A stretch of DNA of 64,000 bases from Streptacidiphilus albus JL83 (GTDB lineage: Bacteria > Actinomycetota > Actinomycetes > Streptomycetales > Streptomycetaceae): contig NZ_JQML01000001.1 of the NCBI RefSeq assembly GCF_000744705.1, positions 6,458,017 through 6,522,016 of the forward strand. Direction: 5' to 3'. Positions 41,680 to 51,075 of the stretch are shown in pieces. Numbering within the stretch: the stretch's first letter is position 1; each line of letters begins with the position of its first letter. A model generated the notes under the pieces. It saw nothing but the letters and a program-made list of their open reading frames with translations. It did no database searches and had not been told where the DNA came from. A program made the translations under genes and the position numbers.

Positions 41680-42849
41680 ATGACCCACACCGCCCCGACG
41701 CTCGACCCGGCCACCGCGCCCGCACCCGCCTACGGCAGCGCCTCGCTGGCCGACCTGCTGCCCGCCGTGGCCGCCGGGCTGGGGGTCGCCGGGCTGCCGC
41801 CGACCGGACTGGCGCTGCCGCCCGCCGACCGGGTCTGCGTCTTCCTGGTGGACGGCCTGGGCTGGGAGCTGCTGCGGGCGCACCCGGACGAGGCGCCCTT
41901 CCTCAACTCGCTGGCGCCCAGCTCGCTCGGGGGCAGCGGCCGGCCGCTGACGGCCGGATTCCCGGCCACCACCGCGACCAGCCTGGCGTCCGTCGGCACC
42001 GGCCTGCCGCCCGGCGCGCACGGCCTCGCCGGGTACACCGTGCGGATACCGGGCGACCGGCGGCTGATGAACCAGCTCCGCTGGCAGCCGCACGTGAACC
42101 CGCGCAGCTGGCAGCCGCACCCCACCGTCTTCCAGCTCGCGGACCGGGCCGGGGTGGCGACCTATCAGGTCTCCTCGCCCAAGTTCCAGTTCACCCCGCT
42201 GACCGAGGTCGCCCTCTCCGGCGGCCAGTTCATCGGCCGGCTCTCCGGCGAGGACCGGATGGACCTCGCCGCCGACCGGCTGGCCTCCGCCGACCGCGCG
42301 CTGGTCTACACCTACTACAGCGAGCTGGACGCCATGGGCCACCGCTACGGCGTCCACTCCGACGCCTGGCGCGGTCAGCTGATGCTGGTCGACCGGCTCG
42401 CCCAGCGGCTGGCCGAGCAGCTGCCGCCGCGTTCGGTGCTCTATGTCACCGGCGACCACGGCATGGTCGACATCGCCCCGGGGGACCGGGTGGACTTCGA
42501 CGAGGATCCTGAGCTGCGGGCCGGGGTGCTGCTGCTCGGCGGTGAGGGCCGGGCCCGGCACGTCTACGCCCACCCGGGCGCGGCGGCCGACGTCCACGCC
42601 GTCTGGAGCGAGCGGCTGGGCGCGCAGATGTGGGTCGCCACCCGCGACCGGGCCATCGAGGCCGGCTGGTTCGGCCCGGTGGTCGAGGACCGGGTCTACG
42701 AGCGGATCGGCGACGTGGTCGCGGTGGCGCAGGCCGACATGGCGGTGATCGCGAGCCGCCGCGAGCCGGGCGAGTCCGCGATGATCGGCCTGCACGGCTC
42801 GATGACCGCCTCGGAGCAGTTGGTCCCGCTGCTGGAGTACCGCCGCTGA
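41680..42849 (+). CDS. Alkaline-phosphatase-superfamily phosphodiesterase/nucleotide pyrophosphatase
   Basis: 389 aa. VCVFLVDGLGWELL (metal Asp58), TAGFPATTATSLAS (nucleophilic Thr near residue 97), YYSELDAMGHRYG and VTGDHGMVD are the metal and catalytic motifs of type I phosphodiesterase/nucleotide pyrophosphatase (NPP-like) enzymes. No signal peptide, so probably cytosolic. Substrate unknown. ATG 41680 has GAAGAG seven bases upstream. Confidence 0.83.
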   Translation: MTHTAPTLDPATAPAPAYGSASLADLLPAVAAGLGVAGLPPTGLALPPADRVCVFLVDGLGWELLRAHPDEAPFLNSLAPSSLGGSGRPLTAGFPATTATSLASVGTGLPPGAHGLAGYTVRIPGDRRLMNQLRWQPHVNPRSWQPHPTVFQLADRAGVATYQVSSPKFQFTPLTEVALSGGQFIGRLSGEDRMDLAADRLASADRALVYTYYSELDAMGHRYGVHSDAWRGQLMLVDRLAQRLAEQLPPRSVLYVTGDHGMVDIAPGDRVDFDEDPELRAGVLLLGGEGRARHVYAHPGAAADVHAVWSERLGAQMWVATRDRAIEAGWFGPVVEDRVYERIGDVVAVAQADMAVIASRREPGESAMIGLHGSMTASEQLVPLLEYRR

Positions 42850-42931
42850 GCGCTCCGGCGCGCCCCCTACCGGACCCCTACCCGGCCCGGAACTCCCGCT
42901 CCGGGTGGCTGCTTCCGCCAGAATGGCCGCC

Positions 42932-43816
42932 ATGGAGACCACCAGCAGTAAGCCGAGCAGCACCACGCTGATCACCGCCGCCGAACTGTCCGCCGCGCTC
43001 GCGGGGGAGCACCCGCCCGCCGTCCTGGACGTCCGCTGGCAGCTCGGCGGCCCTCCCGGCATCGAGGACTACGCGGCCGGCCACGTGCCGGGCGCGCACT
43101 TCCTGGCCCTGGACACCGACCTCGCCGCCGCGCCCGTCCCCGCCCCGGGCGTCGGCGGCCGGCACCCGCTGCCCGACCCGGAACTGCTCGGCGCGGCGCT
43201 GCGCCGGGCCGGGGTCTCGGCCGACCGGGAGGTGGTGGTCCTGGACGCGGCCACCTCCGCCGCCGCGGCCCGCGCCTGGTGGCTGCTGCGCTGGGCGGGG
43301 CACCGCCGGGTCCGGGTGCTGGACGGCGGCCTGGCCGCCTGGACCGCCGCCGGGCTGCCGCTGGAGCAGTCCGCCCCGGCCGCCGGGGCGGGCGACTTCG
43401 TCCCGGTCCCGGGCGCGCTGCCGGTGCTGGACGCGGACGGCGCGGCGGCGCTGGCCCGGACCGGCGTGCTGCTGGACGCCCGCGCGGGCGAGCGCTACCG
43501 GGGCGAGACCGAGCCGATGGACACCAAGGCCGGGCACATCCCGGGCGCCCTGAGCGCCCCCACCCTGGACAACCTGCGGCCGGACGGACGGTTCCTCCCG
43601 GCCGGGGTGCTGGCCGAGCGCTTCGCCGCACTCGGGGTGAAGCCCGGCGCCGAGTCGGCCGAGACCGTCGGCGTCTACTGCGGTTCGGGCGTCACCGCCG
43701 CCCACGAGCTGCTGGCGCTGCACCTGGCCGGGGTCGACGGTGCGCTCTACCCGGGCTCCTGGAGCGAGTGGTCCGGCACCGACCGGCCGGTCGCGACCGG
43801 CCCCGAGCAGGGCTGA
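42932..43816 (+). CDS. Sulfurtransferase with two rhodanese domains (3-mercaptopyruvate type)
   Basis: 294 aa. Two rhodanese domains; only the second has the active cysteine, Cys250 in VYCGSGVTA. CGSGVT is the loop of 3-mercaptopyruvate sulfurtransferases, while true rhodaneses have CRKGVT, so sulfur donation from mercaptopyruvate is the likelier reaction. The start is ATG 42932 or 42923; neither has a good ribosome site. Convergent with sepH over a shared terminator. Confidence 0.85.
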   Translation: METTSSKPSSTTLITAAELSAALAGEHPPAVLDVRWQLGGPPGIEDYAAGHVPGAHFLALDTDLAAAPVPAPGVGGRHPLPDPELLGAALRRAGVSADREVVVLDAATSAAAARAWWLLRWAGHRRVRVLDGGLAAWTAAGLPLEQSAPAAGAGDFVPVPGALPVLDADGAAALARTGVLLDARAGERYRGETEPMDTKAGHIPGALSAPTLDNLRPDGRFLPAGVLAERFAALGVKPGAESAETVGVYCGSGVTAAHELLALHLAGVDGALYPGSWSEWSGTDRPVATGPEQG

Positions 43817-43831
43817 CGACCGCGCGGAAAC

Positions 43832-43870
43832 GCCGCTGCCCACCGTCCTCGCCGGACGGTGGGCAGCGGC
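43832..43870. terminator. Bidirectional terminator between sulfurtransferase and sepH
   Basis: A perfect 17-bp stem (gccgctgcccaccgtcc) with a five-base loop between convergent genes. Confidence 0.85.
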
Positions 43871-43892
43871 ACATCGATGGGGTGAGCGAACG

Positions 43893-44987
43893 TCACTCCT
43901 GTTTCTTGCGGCGGGTGCCGAACACGATCTCGTCCCAACTCGGCACCGCCGCGCGGCGACCGGGGCGGACGCCGTCGGCCTCGGCCTGCCGGTCGGTGCT
44001 GCCGATCAGCCGGTCGCGGTGCGGGGAGGCGGCGCGCGGCATCAGGATGTCGGCGTAGGCGGAGCCCGCCCCCACGGCTGCCGCCGGGGCCTCGGGCTCG
44101 ACCGGTTCGTCCTCCACCGGCTGGGTGCCCTGCGAGGGCACGACATCCATCAGCCCGGTCAACGGCTCGCGCTCGGCGGTCACCGGGACGGCGGCAGCGG
44201 CGGCCACCGCCGGCGGTTCCACCAGCCGCTCGGGTACATGACGGTCCGGCACATGACGCTCCGGCACATGGCGTTCCGGCGGGGCCATCCGCTCCGCCGG
44301 GCCCATCCGGCCGGCCGGGGGCCGCTCCGGGGCCAGCGGGCGCATGCCCATGCCCCGGTCGGCTCCGGGCAGTCGGGCGATCCTCGGCACGAACGGGAAG
44401 GTCGGCTCCTCGCCGCCGCGCTCCTGCGGTTCGCCGATCAGCGCCCGGGCCTCGTCGTCGATCGGCTGCACCAGCCGGCGCGGCGGGTCGTAGGTCCAGC
44501 GCGCCTGCTGCTGAAGGCCGTCGGCGCGGAACTGGAGCACGATCTCCCAGGTGTTGTCGTCCCGTCGCCAGGAGTCCCACACCGTGCTGTCCTTCTCCGC
44601 GCCGCGCAGCAGCAGCCGCTCCGAGACGGCGTCGCCGAGCTGCGGTCCGGTGCTCTCGCCCTGGCGGCGGACGGTGGTCTTACGGGCGCGCTCGGCCATG
44701 AAGGCGCGTTCGGCCAGGACCGGGCCCTCGAAGCGGCGCACCCGCTCCACCGAGATCCCGGCGAGCTGGGCGACCTCCTCGGCGCTGGCGCCGGCCCTGA
44801 TCCGGGCCTGGATGTCGCGGGGACGCAGATGGCTCTCGACGTCGATCTGGCCCAGCCTGGGCCGGTCGCCGCGTACGGCGGCGCGCAACCGCTCATCAAT
44901 CGGAAGGAAGTATTCCGTCGAGTCGGCGGCCTTGAGCACCAGTCGTGAGCCGTCATTGCTGACGGCTACGACACGCAGTTCGGGCAC
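43893..44987 (-). CDS. sepH: Cell division protein SepH (DUF3071)
   Basis: 364 aa. Actinomycete FtsZ-binding protein that promotes Z-ring assembly. The N-terminal DUF3071 domain includes the helix-turn-helix (about 55-90: RPRDIQARIRAGASAEEVAQLAG) and ERAFMAERARKT; the C-terminal part is disordered, with HVPERHVPDRHVPERL repeats, and ends in a conserved SWDEIVFGTRRKK motif. The GTG start at VPELRVVAVSNDG has GGGAGG five bases upstream. Close agreement with the Streptomyces protein as I recall it. Confidence 0.9.
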   Translation of the reverse strand: MPELRVVAVSNDGSRLVLKAADSTEYFLPIDERLRAAVRGDRPRLGQIDVESHLRPRDIQARIRAGASAEEVAQLAGISVERVRRFEGPVLAERAFMAERARKTTVRRQGESTGPQLGDAVSERLLLRGAEKDSTVWDSWRRDDNTWEIVLQFRADGLQQQARWTYDPPRRLVQPIDDEARALIGEPQERGGEEPTFPFVPRIARLPGADRGMGMRPLAPERPPAGRMGPAERMAPPERHVPERHVPDRHVPERLVEPPAVAAAAAVPVTAEREPLTGLMDVVPSQGTQPVEDEPVEPEAPAAAVGAGSAYADILMPRAASPHRDRLIGSTDRQAEADGVRPGRRAAVPSWDEIVFGTRRKKQE

Positions 44988-45435
44988 GGTTACCTCCCGG
45001 GTGGTGCCTGCCGACGTCACCTGCGTCGCTGCTCCCGTAACGAGTGTGGCCTGCCGACGGGCGGCGGGCCACAACATTGCAGAGTTACCCGGTGTGTCGG
45101 CTCTTATCCGCGACCCACCGTTATGGCACGGTTACCTCTTTGCGCCACCGGCTCTCGGCGGTGCATGTCCTACCCCGGTCGCAAGTGAGTGCACGCCGAA
45201 GCGGCCCGCAGTCAGGCTCCACGAACGGTACTCCATTTGTGGCACCCAGGTGTGGTGGCTCACGACTCAAGTCTCTCCTGAATCGCCGGATTCTCAAGGG
45301 TCGCCACTCCGACGGCGGTCGACCGAACGGCGGACAGTGATCATCTTCACATTTTCCACCCCGACCGAACCGGACATTTCTTCGATCGGTCCCTCTTCCT
45401 GCAGGATGGGAAAAGTCGTACATGGAGGGGCATTG
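44988..45435. other. Divergent intergenic region upstream of sepH
   Basis: About 450 bases, somewhat poorer in G+C than average around 45330-45420, between divergent genes. A possible -35/-10 pair for the membrane-protein gene is TTCTTC and CAGGAT near 45377-45406; weak. No open frame in it has a ribosome site or codon bias. Confidence 0.35.
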
Positions 45436-46263
45436 GTGCAGAAATCGGAAGAAGTGGCGCGTCCGGCCCGGCGCCGGACCCTCGATCTGAGCGTCACCCA
45501 GGTGGCAGCGAGCGCGCTGGCGGCCGTGGTGGGCGCGGTGCTGGCGTCCGAACTCGGGGTCTACGGGACGATCATCGGCGCCGCGGTGGTGAGCACCGGC
45601 GCGACCGTCGGCAGCGCCCTCTTCCAGCACCTGTTCCGGCGGACCGGGGAGCAGCTGCGCGATCTGGCGACCTCCGGGCCGGTGCGGCCGGTGTCGGCCG
45701 TGCCCTTCGAGCAGCCTCCGGCCGACTTCGACCCCTTCGACCCGGGCGGCGAGCGGACCCGGATGATGGCGGCGCTGGCCCCGCCGGTCCCGGTCGACTC
45801 GGTCGCGGTCTACCGGGGCCGGACCACCTGGCGGCCGAAGGGGTGGAAGACCTACGCACTGATGGGTGTGCTGGTCTTCGGCCTGGCCATGGGCACGGTG
45901 ACGGTGGTCGAACTGGTGGCGGGCAAGCCGGTGGCGGCGATCGTCAGGAACGAGCCGGGCAGCGGCACCTCCTTCGGCGGCGGCTCGGTGGAGCACGGCT
46001 CCGGCGGCTCCGGCCGGACCGACCCGGCCACGGTGCCGTCCACCACGCCCTCCGGCCCGGCCGGCGGCGGCGAGCCCTCCTCCGGCGCGAGCAGCGGGCC
46101 GAGCGACGGCCCGAGCGACGGCGCGAGCCCGACGCCGAGCAGCACCCCCAGTGGGAGCCCGCAGCCGTCGCACTCCGCCTCGGCGACCCCCTCCGACGGC
46201 CCGACGGCCGGCGCCGGGGAGGCCGTCGGCGCCGACCCGTCCACCACGCCGACGGCCGGCTGA
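45436..46263 (+). CDS. Membrane protein with Gly/Ser/Pro-rich extracytoplasmic tail
   Basis: 275 aa. An N-terminal glycine-rich hydrophobic hairpin (about 17-65, SALAAVVGAVLASELGVYG and IIGAAVVSTGATVGSALF), a soluble middle part, one membrane segment (about 139-163) and then more than 100 residues of Ser/Pro/Gly/Thr, wall-spanning in appearance. GTG 45436 has GGAGGGG five bases upstream; ATG 45407 is a less likely start. Conserved next to sepH in Streptomyces as far as I recall, function unknown. Confidence 0.7.
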   Translation: MQKSEEVARPARRRTLDLSVTQVAASALAAVVGAVLASELGVYGTIIGAAVVSTGATVGSALFQHLFRRTGEQLRDLATSGPVRPVSAVPFEQPPADFDPFDPGGERTRMMAALAPPVPVDSVAVYRGRTTWRPKGWKTYALMGVLVFGLAMGTVTVVELVAGKPVAAIVRNEPGSGTSFGGGSVEHGSGGSGRTDPATVPSTTPSGPAGGGEPSSGASSGPSDGPSDGASPTPSSTPSGSPQPSHSASATPSDGPTAGAGEAVGADPSTTPTAG

Positions 46264-46303
46264 GGCGGGGGCGACCCGGGCGCCGGGGTTCGGCTGCCGG
46301 GGC

Positions 46304-47638
46304 TCAGTCGCCGAGAACGCGCCGCAGGTAGTCGTTGCCGAAGCGGCGCTCCGGGTCGACCTTGTCGCGCAGCGCGGTGAAGTCCGCGAAGTGCGGGTAG
46401 TGCTCGGCCAGGTAGGCCGCGTCCCGGGTGTGCAGCTTGCCCCAGTGCGGACGGCCCCGGTGCGCCGTCATGAGCTTCTCGACCTCGGTGAAGTAGCCCT
46501 GCTCCCGGGTGCCCCGGTAGAGGTGCACGGCGATGTAGGCGGTGTCGCGGCCGTTGGCGGTCGACAGCCAGACGTCGTCGGCGGGGGCGACCCTGACCTC
46601 GACCGGGAAGCTGATCTGCCAGTCGCTGCGCTCCACCAGCGACTTCAGCTCCCGGAGCACGGTGGTGGCGGCCTCGCGCGGGACCGCGTACTCCATCTCG
46701 ACGAAGCGCACCCGGCGCGGGCTGGTGAAGACCTTGTAGGAGGTGTCCGTGTAACTGCGCTCGGACCAGGCCTTGCTGGCGATCTTCGCGATGCCGGGGA
46801 CGGCCTTCGGGAACCGCCGGCCGACCCGGCAGGCGCCCTCCCAGACGGTGTTGGAGAGGAAGTCGTCGTCCAGCCAGTGCTTGAAGGCGGGCAGCGGCGC
46901 GGCCGGGCCCGCGCTGCGGTTGTTGGCCTTGGTGCTGCAGCCCTCGGTGTGCGGGAACCAGTAGAACTCGAAGTGCTCGTTCTCGGTGGTCAGCTCCTCG
47001 AAGCGGTCGAGCACCTCGTCGAAGACCATCGGCTGCTCCCGCGCGGTCAGCAGGAAGGCCGGCTCGACGCCGAAGGTGATCGCACTGACCACGCCGAGCG
47101 CGCCGAGGCCGAGCCGGGCCCCGGCGAACAGCTCCGGGTTCTCGGTCGGCGAGCAGGTGGTGACCGTGCCGTCGGCCAGCACCAGCTCCAGGCCCCGGAT
47201 CTGGGCCGAGATCGAGGCCGAGTCGCGCCCGGTGCCGTGGGTGCCGGTGCCGGTCGCGCCGGCCACGGTCTGCACCATGATGTCGCCCATGTTGGTGAGC
47301 GCCAGCCCGGCGTACTCCAGCAGCAGGTTCAGCCGCTCCAGCGGCAGCCCCGACTCGACGGTGACCGTGCCGCCCCGGTGGTCGACCTCGCGGACGGCGG
47401 TCAGCCGGTCCGGCCGGACCAGCACACCGTCGGTGACGGCTATCGAGGTGAACGAGTGCCCGGCGCCGACGGCCTTGACCGGCAGCCCGTCCGCGGCGGC
47501 CGAGCGGACCGCCGCGGCCAGTTCCTCCACCGAGCCGGGGGAGACGCTGCGGCGCGGCCGGGCGCTCTGGTTGCCGGCCCAGTTGCTCCAGGCGGTCCCG
47601 CTACCCGGGCTGGTGCTGCCGCTGCTGCTCGTCGACAT
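46304..47638 (-). CDS. FAD-linked sugar-lactone/alditol oxidase (D-arabinono-1,4-lactone oxidase family)
   Basis: 444 aa. PGSVEELAAAVRSAAADGLPVKAVGAGHSFT is the PCMH-type FAD-binding domain; the histidine in GAGHS is where flavin attaches covalently in related oxidases. ATGTGTHGTGRDSASISAQI and a C-terminal ALO domain (HWGKLHTRDAAYL) follow. The enzymes oxidise sugar lactones or alditols with oxygen. ATG 47638 has GGAG seven bases upstream. It overlaps the 3' end of the MFS gene by 38 bases in another frame, so they share one transcript. Confidence 0.83.
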   Translation of the reverse strand: MSTSSSGSTSPGSGTAWSNWAGNQSARPRRSVSPGSVEELAAAVRSAAADGLPVKAVGAGHSFTSIAVTDGVLVRPDRLTAVREVDHRGGTVTVESGLPLERLNLLLEYAGLALTNMGDIMVQTVAGATGTGTHGTGRDSASISAQIRGLELVLADGTVTTCSPTENPELFAGARLGLGALGVVSAITFGVEPAFLLTAREQPMVFDEVLDRFEELTTENEHFEFYWFPHTEGCSTKANNRSAGPAAPLPAFKHWLDDDFLSNTVWEGACRVGRRFPKAVPGIAKIASKAWSERSYTDTSYKVFTSPRRVRFVEMEYAVPREAATTVLRELKSLVERSDWQISFPVEVRVAPADDVWLSTANGRDTAYIAVHLYRGTREQGYFTEVEKLMTAHRGRPHWGKLHTRDAAYLAEHYPHFADFTALRDKVDPERRFGNDYLRRVLGD

Positions 47639-48839
47639 GCGCACGCTCCTGCTGTTCCGGCGCCGACCGCAGTCGGCGTGCCCCGAGGAACGCCGTGACC
47701 GCGGCGAGGGCGGCAGCGGCCACGGTCACCCGGAAGCCGGCCGATGCCCCCGCGCCGTCCACCACCCAGCCGGCCGCCGAGGAGCCCAGGGCCACGCCGA
47801 CGGCGAGCCCGGTGGTGGTCCAGGTCATCCCCTCGGTGAGCTTGGAGGCGGGGACGATCCGTTCCACCAGCCCCATGGTGGTGACCATGGTCGGGGAGAT
47901 GGACAACCCGGCGACGAACAGGGCCAACGCCAGGGCCACGAGGTTCTTCACGAATAGGAGGGGCAGCATACTCACCGTCATGCAGATGATCCCCACCAGG
48001 AACCTCCTGGACAAGGGTCCGTGCAGCTTCAGCGTCCCGAAGACGATTCCGGCGATGCAGGAGCCGAGCGCGTAGACCGCCAGGACCAGGCTGGACATCG
48101 CCTTGTGGTGCAGGTGGTCGGCGAAGGCCACGGTCACCACGTCCACCGAGCCGAAGACCGCGCCGACGCCGACGAAGGTCAGCACCAGCACCCACAGTCC
48201 GGGGGTGCGGATGGCGGAGGTCCCGCGGCCCTGCTGGACCGTCGGGTGCAGTGGCGGCTCGGTGCCCCGCTGGACGGCGAACAGCGCCACCCCGGACGCC
48301 AGGCAGACCATCGCCACCAGTGGCCCGGCCTCGGGAAAGGCGGCCGTGCACAGTCCCACCGAGAGGATCGGGCCGATGATGAAGACGATCTCGTCCACCA
48401 CCGACTCGAACGAGTAGGCGGTGTGGAGCTGCGCCGAGCCCCGGTAGATCAGCGCCCAGCGGGCCCGCACCAGCGAGCCCATGCTCGGCATGCAGCCGGC
48501 CACCGAGGCGGCGGCGAAGAGCGTCCAGTCGGGTGCGTCCCAGCGGGCGCAGAGCAGCAGCGCGCCCATGGCCAGCACGGTCACCCCGGTCGCCCGGAGG
48601 ATCACCCGGCTCTGCCCGAACCGGTCCACCAGCCGGGAGACCTGCGGCCCCAGCACCGCCGAGGAGAGCGCCAGCGTCGCCGACACCGCACCGGCCAGTC
48701 CGTAGTCGCCGCGGAGGGTGGACAGCATGGTGACGATCCCGATGCCGGTCATCGACAGCGGCATCCGCGATATGAATCCGGCGGCGGAGAAGCCGAGGCT
48801 TCCGGGCGCGTCGAAGATCCGGCGGTAGGTGGACAGCAC
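47601..48839 (-). CDS. MFS transporter
   Basis: 412 aa, 12 membrane segments. [30 protein letters not shown] (motif A-like loop), and two halves joined at about residue 200. N-terminal [30 protein letters not shown] is typical of an actinomycete MFS branch. GTG 48839 has GGAG five bases upstream. It is divergent from ferrochelatase and overlaps the oxidase gene; substrate unknown. Confidence 0.82.
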   Translation of the reverse strand: MLSTYRRIFDAPGSLGFSAAGFISRMPLSMTGIGIVTMLSTLRGDYGLAGAVSATLALSSAVLGPQVSRLVDRFGQSRVILRATGVTVLAMGALLLCARWDAPDWTLFAAASVAGCMPSMGSLVRARWALIYRGSAQLHTAYSFESVVDEIVFIIGPILSVGLCTAAFPEAGPLVAMVCLASGVALFAVQRGTEPPLHPTVQQGRGTSAIRTPGLWVLVLTFVGVGAVFGSVDVVTVAFADHLHHKAMSSLVLAVYALGSCIAGIVFGTLKLHGPLSRRFLVGIICMTVSMLPLLFVKNLVALALALFVAGLSISPTMVTTMGLVERIVPASKLTEGMTWTTTGLAVGVALGSSAAGWVVDGAGASAGFRVTVAAAALAAVTAFLGARRLRSAPEQQERAHVDEQQRQHQPG

Positions 48840-48847
48840 AAGAGCTC

Positions 48848-48880
48848 CGTAAGGTACATGGCTAACTTACACAGCTTACG
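48848..48880. promoter_or_regulatory. Inverted/direct CTTAC repeats in the MFS-ferrochelatase intergenic region
   Basis: CGTAAG (48848) and CTTACG (48875) are exact inverted arms; a further CTTAC at 48866 makes a direct repeat with 4 bases between, CTTAC-ACAG-CTTAC. The group covers the likely promoter of the MFS-oxidase unit. The GGCTAAC within it resembles only half an iron box. Confidence 0.4.
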
Positions 48881-48932
48881 TGCGGTGGCAACGCATTTCA
48901 CGAGGCCTTTTCCCGGTGGCAGGATCGGTGCC

Positions 48933-50087
48933 ATGTCATACGCGCCTGTCCCGAACGCCGCCCCCTACGACGCCCTGCTGCTGCTCTCCTTCGGCGGTCC
49001 GGAGGGCCCCGAGGACGTGGTGCCGTTCCTGGAGAACGTCACCCGGGGGCGGGGCATCCCCCGGGAGCGGCTGGCCGAGGTCGGCCAGCACTACTTCCTG
49101 TTCGGCGGGGTCAGCCCGATCAACGAGCAGAACCGCGAGCTGCTGGACGCGTTGCGGACGGACTTCGCCGGGCACGGCCTCGACCTGCCGGTCTACTGGG
49201 GCAACCGGAACTGGGCCCCGTACCTGGCGGACACCCTGCGCGAGATCGCGGCGGCGGGCCACCGGCGGCTGCTGGTGCTGGCCACCAGCGCCTACGCCAA
49301 CTACTCGGGCTGCCGGCAGTACCGGGAGAACCTGGCGGGCGCGCTGACCGGGCTCCGGGCCGAGGGTGCGCCCGGCGCCGAGGGGCTGCGGGTGGACCTG
49401 CTGCGCCGCTTCTACAACCACCCCGGCTTCGTCGGGCCGATGATCGAGAACACCCTGGCCGCGCTGGCGGAGCTGCCCGAGGGCGTGCGCGCGGGCGCGC
49501 GGCTGGCGTTCACCACCCACTCGATCCCCACCGCGCTGGCGGACAGCTCGGGCGCCCCCGGCGACCCGGCCCGGGGCGAGCCCGGCGGCGCCTACGTCGC
49601 CCAGCACCTGGAGGTGGCCCGGCTGGTCGCCGAGGCGGTGGCCGAGGCCACCGGCGTCGCCGACCGGCCCTGGGAGCTGGTCTACCAGAGCCGCAGCGGC
49701 GCCCCGCACATCCCGTGGCTGGAACCCGACATCTGCGAGCACCTGGCGGCGGTCCACGCCGAGGGCGCCGAGGCCGTGGTGATGGTGCCGATCGGCTTCG
49801 TCTCCGACCACATGGAGGTCAGGTTCGACCTCGACACCCAGGCCCGGGAGGAGGCCGAGAAGCTGGGGCTGCCGGTCTCCCGGGCCCGGACCGTCGGCGC
49901 CGACCCGCGCTTCGCCGCCGCCGTCCGCGAGCTGGTGCTGGAGCGCGCCGCCTCGTCCCGCGGCGAGCGGCCGGAGCGCTGCGCGCTGGGTAGGCTCGGA
50001 GCCGGTCACGACCTGTGCCCGGTCGGCTGCTGCCCGGCGGCGCGCAACGCCGCCCCGGCGGCGGCCGGCGCGGACTGGACCGACTGA
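48933..50087 (+). CDS. hemH: Ferrochelatase (coproporphyrin III type)
   Basis: 384 aa. Inserts Fe2+ into a porphyrin; in actinomycetes the substrate is coproporphyrin III (CpfC). [28 protein letters not shown] opens it; the catalytic histidine is in FTTHSIP, and [17 protein letters not shown] is the second part of the site. The C-terminal cysteines in [15 protein letters not shown] are placed to hold the [2Fe-2S] cluster found in actinobacterial ferrochelatases. ATG 48933 has AGGATCGG upstream. Confidence 0.9.
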   Translation: MSYAPVPNAAPYDALLLLSFGGPEGPEDVVPFLENVTRGRGIPRERLAEVGQHYFLFGGVSPINEQNRELLDALRTDFAGHGLDLPVYWGNRNWAPYLADTLREIAAAGHRRLLVLATSAYANYSGCRQYRENLAGALTGLRAEGAPGAEGLRVDLLRRFYNHPGFVGPMIENTLAALAELPEGVRAGARLAFTTHSIPTALADSSGAPGDPARGEPGGAYVAQHLEVARLVAEAVAEATGVADRPWELVYQSRSGAPHIPWLEPDICEHLAAVHAEGAEAVVMVPIGFVSDHMEVRFDLDTQAREEAEKLGLPVSRARTVGADPRFAAAVRELVLERAASSRGERPERCALGRLGAGHDLCPVGCCPAARNAAPAAAGADWTD

Positions 50088-50100
50088 CCGCCCAGCCGCC

Positions 50101-50136
50101 CGACCGCCAGACCGACCGCCAGACCGACCGCCCGAC
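50101..50136 (+). repeat. 12-bp tandem repeat, three copies
   Basis: Unit cgaccgccagac, the third copy with one change, inside a longer CCGACCG-rich track (50086-50152) between ferrochelatase and the inositol-phosphatase-family gene. Confidence 0.8.
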
Positions 50137-50173
50137 CGGACCCGACCGACCGTTTCGCCTGAGAGGCCGTCAG

Positions 50174-50983
50174 ATGACCACGCTCCAGCAGGAACTGCTC
50201 GATCTCGCCCTCGAAGCCGCGGGCCTGGCCGGGGCGCTGCTGCGCGACGGCCGACCGGAGGACCTGGGCGTGGCCGCGACCAAGTCCAGCTCGGTGGACG
50301 TGGTCACCGAGATGGACCTCGCGGCCGAGAAGCTGATCACCGAGCTGATCGCCGACCGCCGTCCGGCGGACGGGTTGCTCGGCGAGGAGGGCGCGGCGGT
50401 GGCGGGCAGCTCCGGCGTGCGCTGGGTGATCGACCCGCTCGACGGCACCGTCAACTACCTCTACGGGCTGCCCGCGTGGTCGGTGAGCATCGCCGCCGAG
50501 CTGGACGGCGCGACCGTGGTCGGCGTGGTCGCGGTGCCCTCGCGCGGCGAGACGGTGCGCGCCGTGCTGGGGGGCGGGGCGTTCCTGGACGACGGACGGC
50601 GGGACCGGCGGCTCGCCTGCCGCCCGGCACCGCCGATGGAGCGGGCGCTGATCGGTACCGGCTTCGGCTACCTGCGTGAACGCCGGGTCCAGCAGGCGGA
50701 GGTGGCAAGGGAGTTGATCCCGCGGCTGCGGGACATCCGGCGCGGTGGCTCGGCGGCGATCGATCTCTGCGACGTGGCCGCCGGGCGGTTGGACGGCTAC
50801 TACGAGCGCGGACTGCAGCCGTGGGACCACGCCGCGGGGGTGCTGATCGCGAGCGAGGCGGGCGCCCTGGTCGGCGGCCGGCCCGGCGCGGCCCCCTCCG
50901 GGGAGCTGACCGTGGCGGCGGCGGCCGGGCTGTTCGAACCCCTGCAGCAGGCGCTGGAGGAACTGGGGGCGTGGCACGACTGA
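50174..50983 (+). CDS. Inositol-monophosphatase-family phosphatase
   Basis: 269 aa. The Mg2+ motifs are complete: LLGEEG (Glu), WVIDPLDGTVNYLYG and WDHAAG. Family members hydrolyse myo-inositol phosphate, histidinol phosphate, fructose bisphosphate or PAP; sequence alone does not decide. DVVTEMDLAAEK is the N-terminal signature. The ATG is at 50174; the open frame extends further upstream through the tandem repeat and was not used. Follows ferrochelatase on the same strand. Confidence 0.85.
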   Translation: MTTLQQELLDLALEAAGLAGALLRDGRPEDLGVAATKSSSVDVVTEMDLAAEKLITELIADRRPADGLLGEEGAAVAGSSGVRWVIDPLDGTVNYLYGLPAWSVSIAAELDGATVVGVVAVPSRGETVRAVLGGGAFLDDGRRDRRLACRPAPPMERALIGTGFGYLRERRVQQAEVARELIPRLRDIRRGGSAAIDLCDVAAGRLDGYYERGLQPWDHAAGVLIASEAGALVGGRPGAAPSGELTVAAAAGLFEPLQQALEELGAWHD

Positions 50984-51016
50984 GGTCAGTGCGCCACACC
51001 CCGCGCCCGTGGCGTC

Positions 51017-51044
51017 CCCCGGACCTCAGCGAGCGGGTCCGGGG
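51017..51044. terminator. Bidirectional terminator
   Basis: A 9-bp stem CCCCGGACC/GGTCCGGGG with a 10-base loop between convergent genes; a smaller CGCCAC/GTGGCG hairpin lies at 50992-51014. Confidence 0.65.
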
Positions 51045-51075
51045 CGTGCAGGTCGGAGTAGGACGGCAGCTCCGG

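Noticed and set aside
48866..48884. Iron box in front of ferrochelatase
   Set aside because: Only one half (GGCTAAC) fits the DtxR consensus; the left half has no matches.
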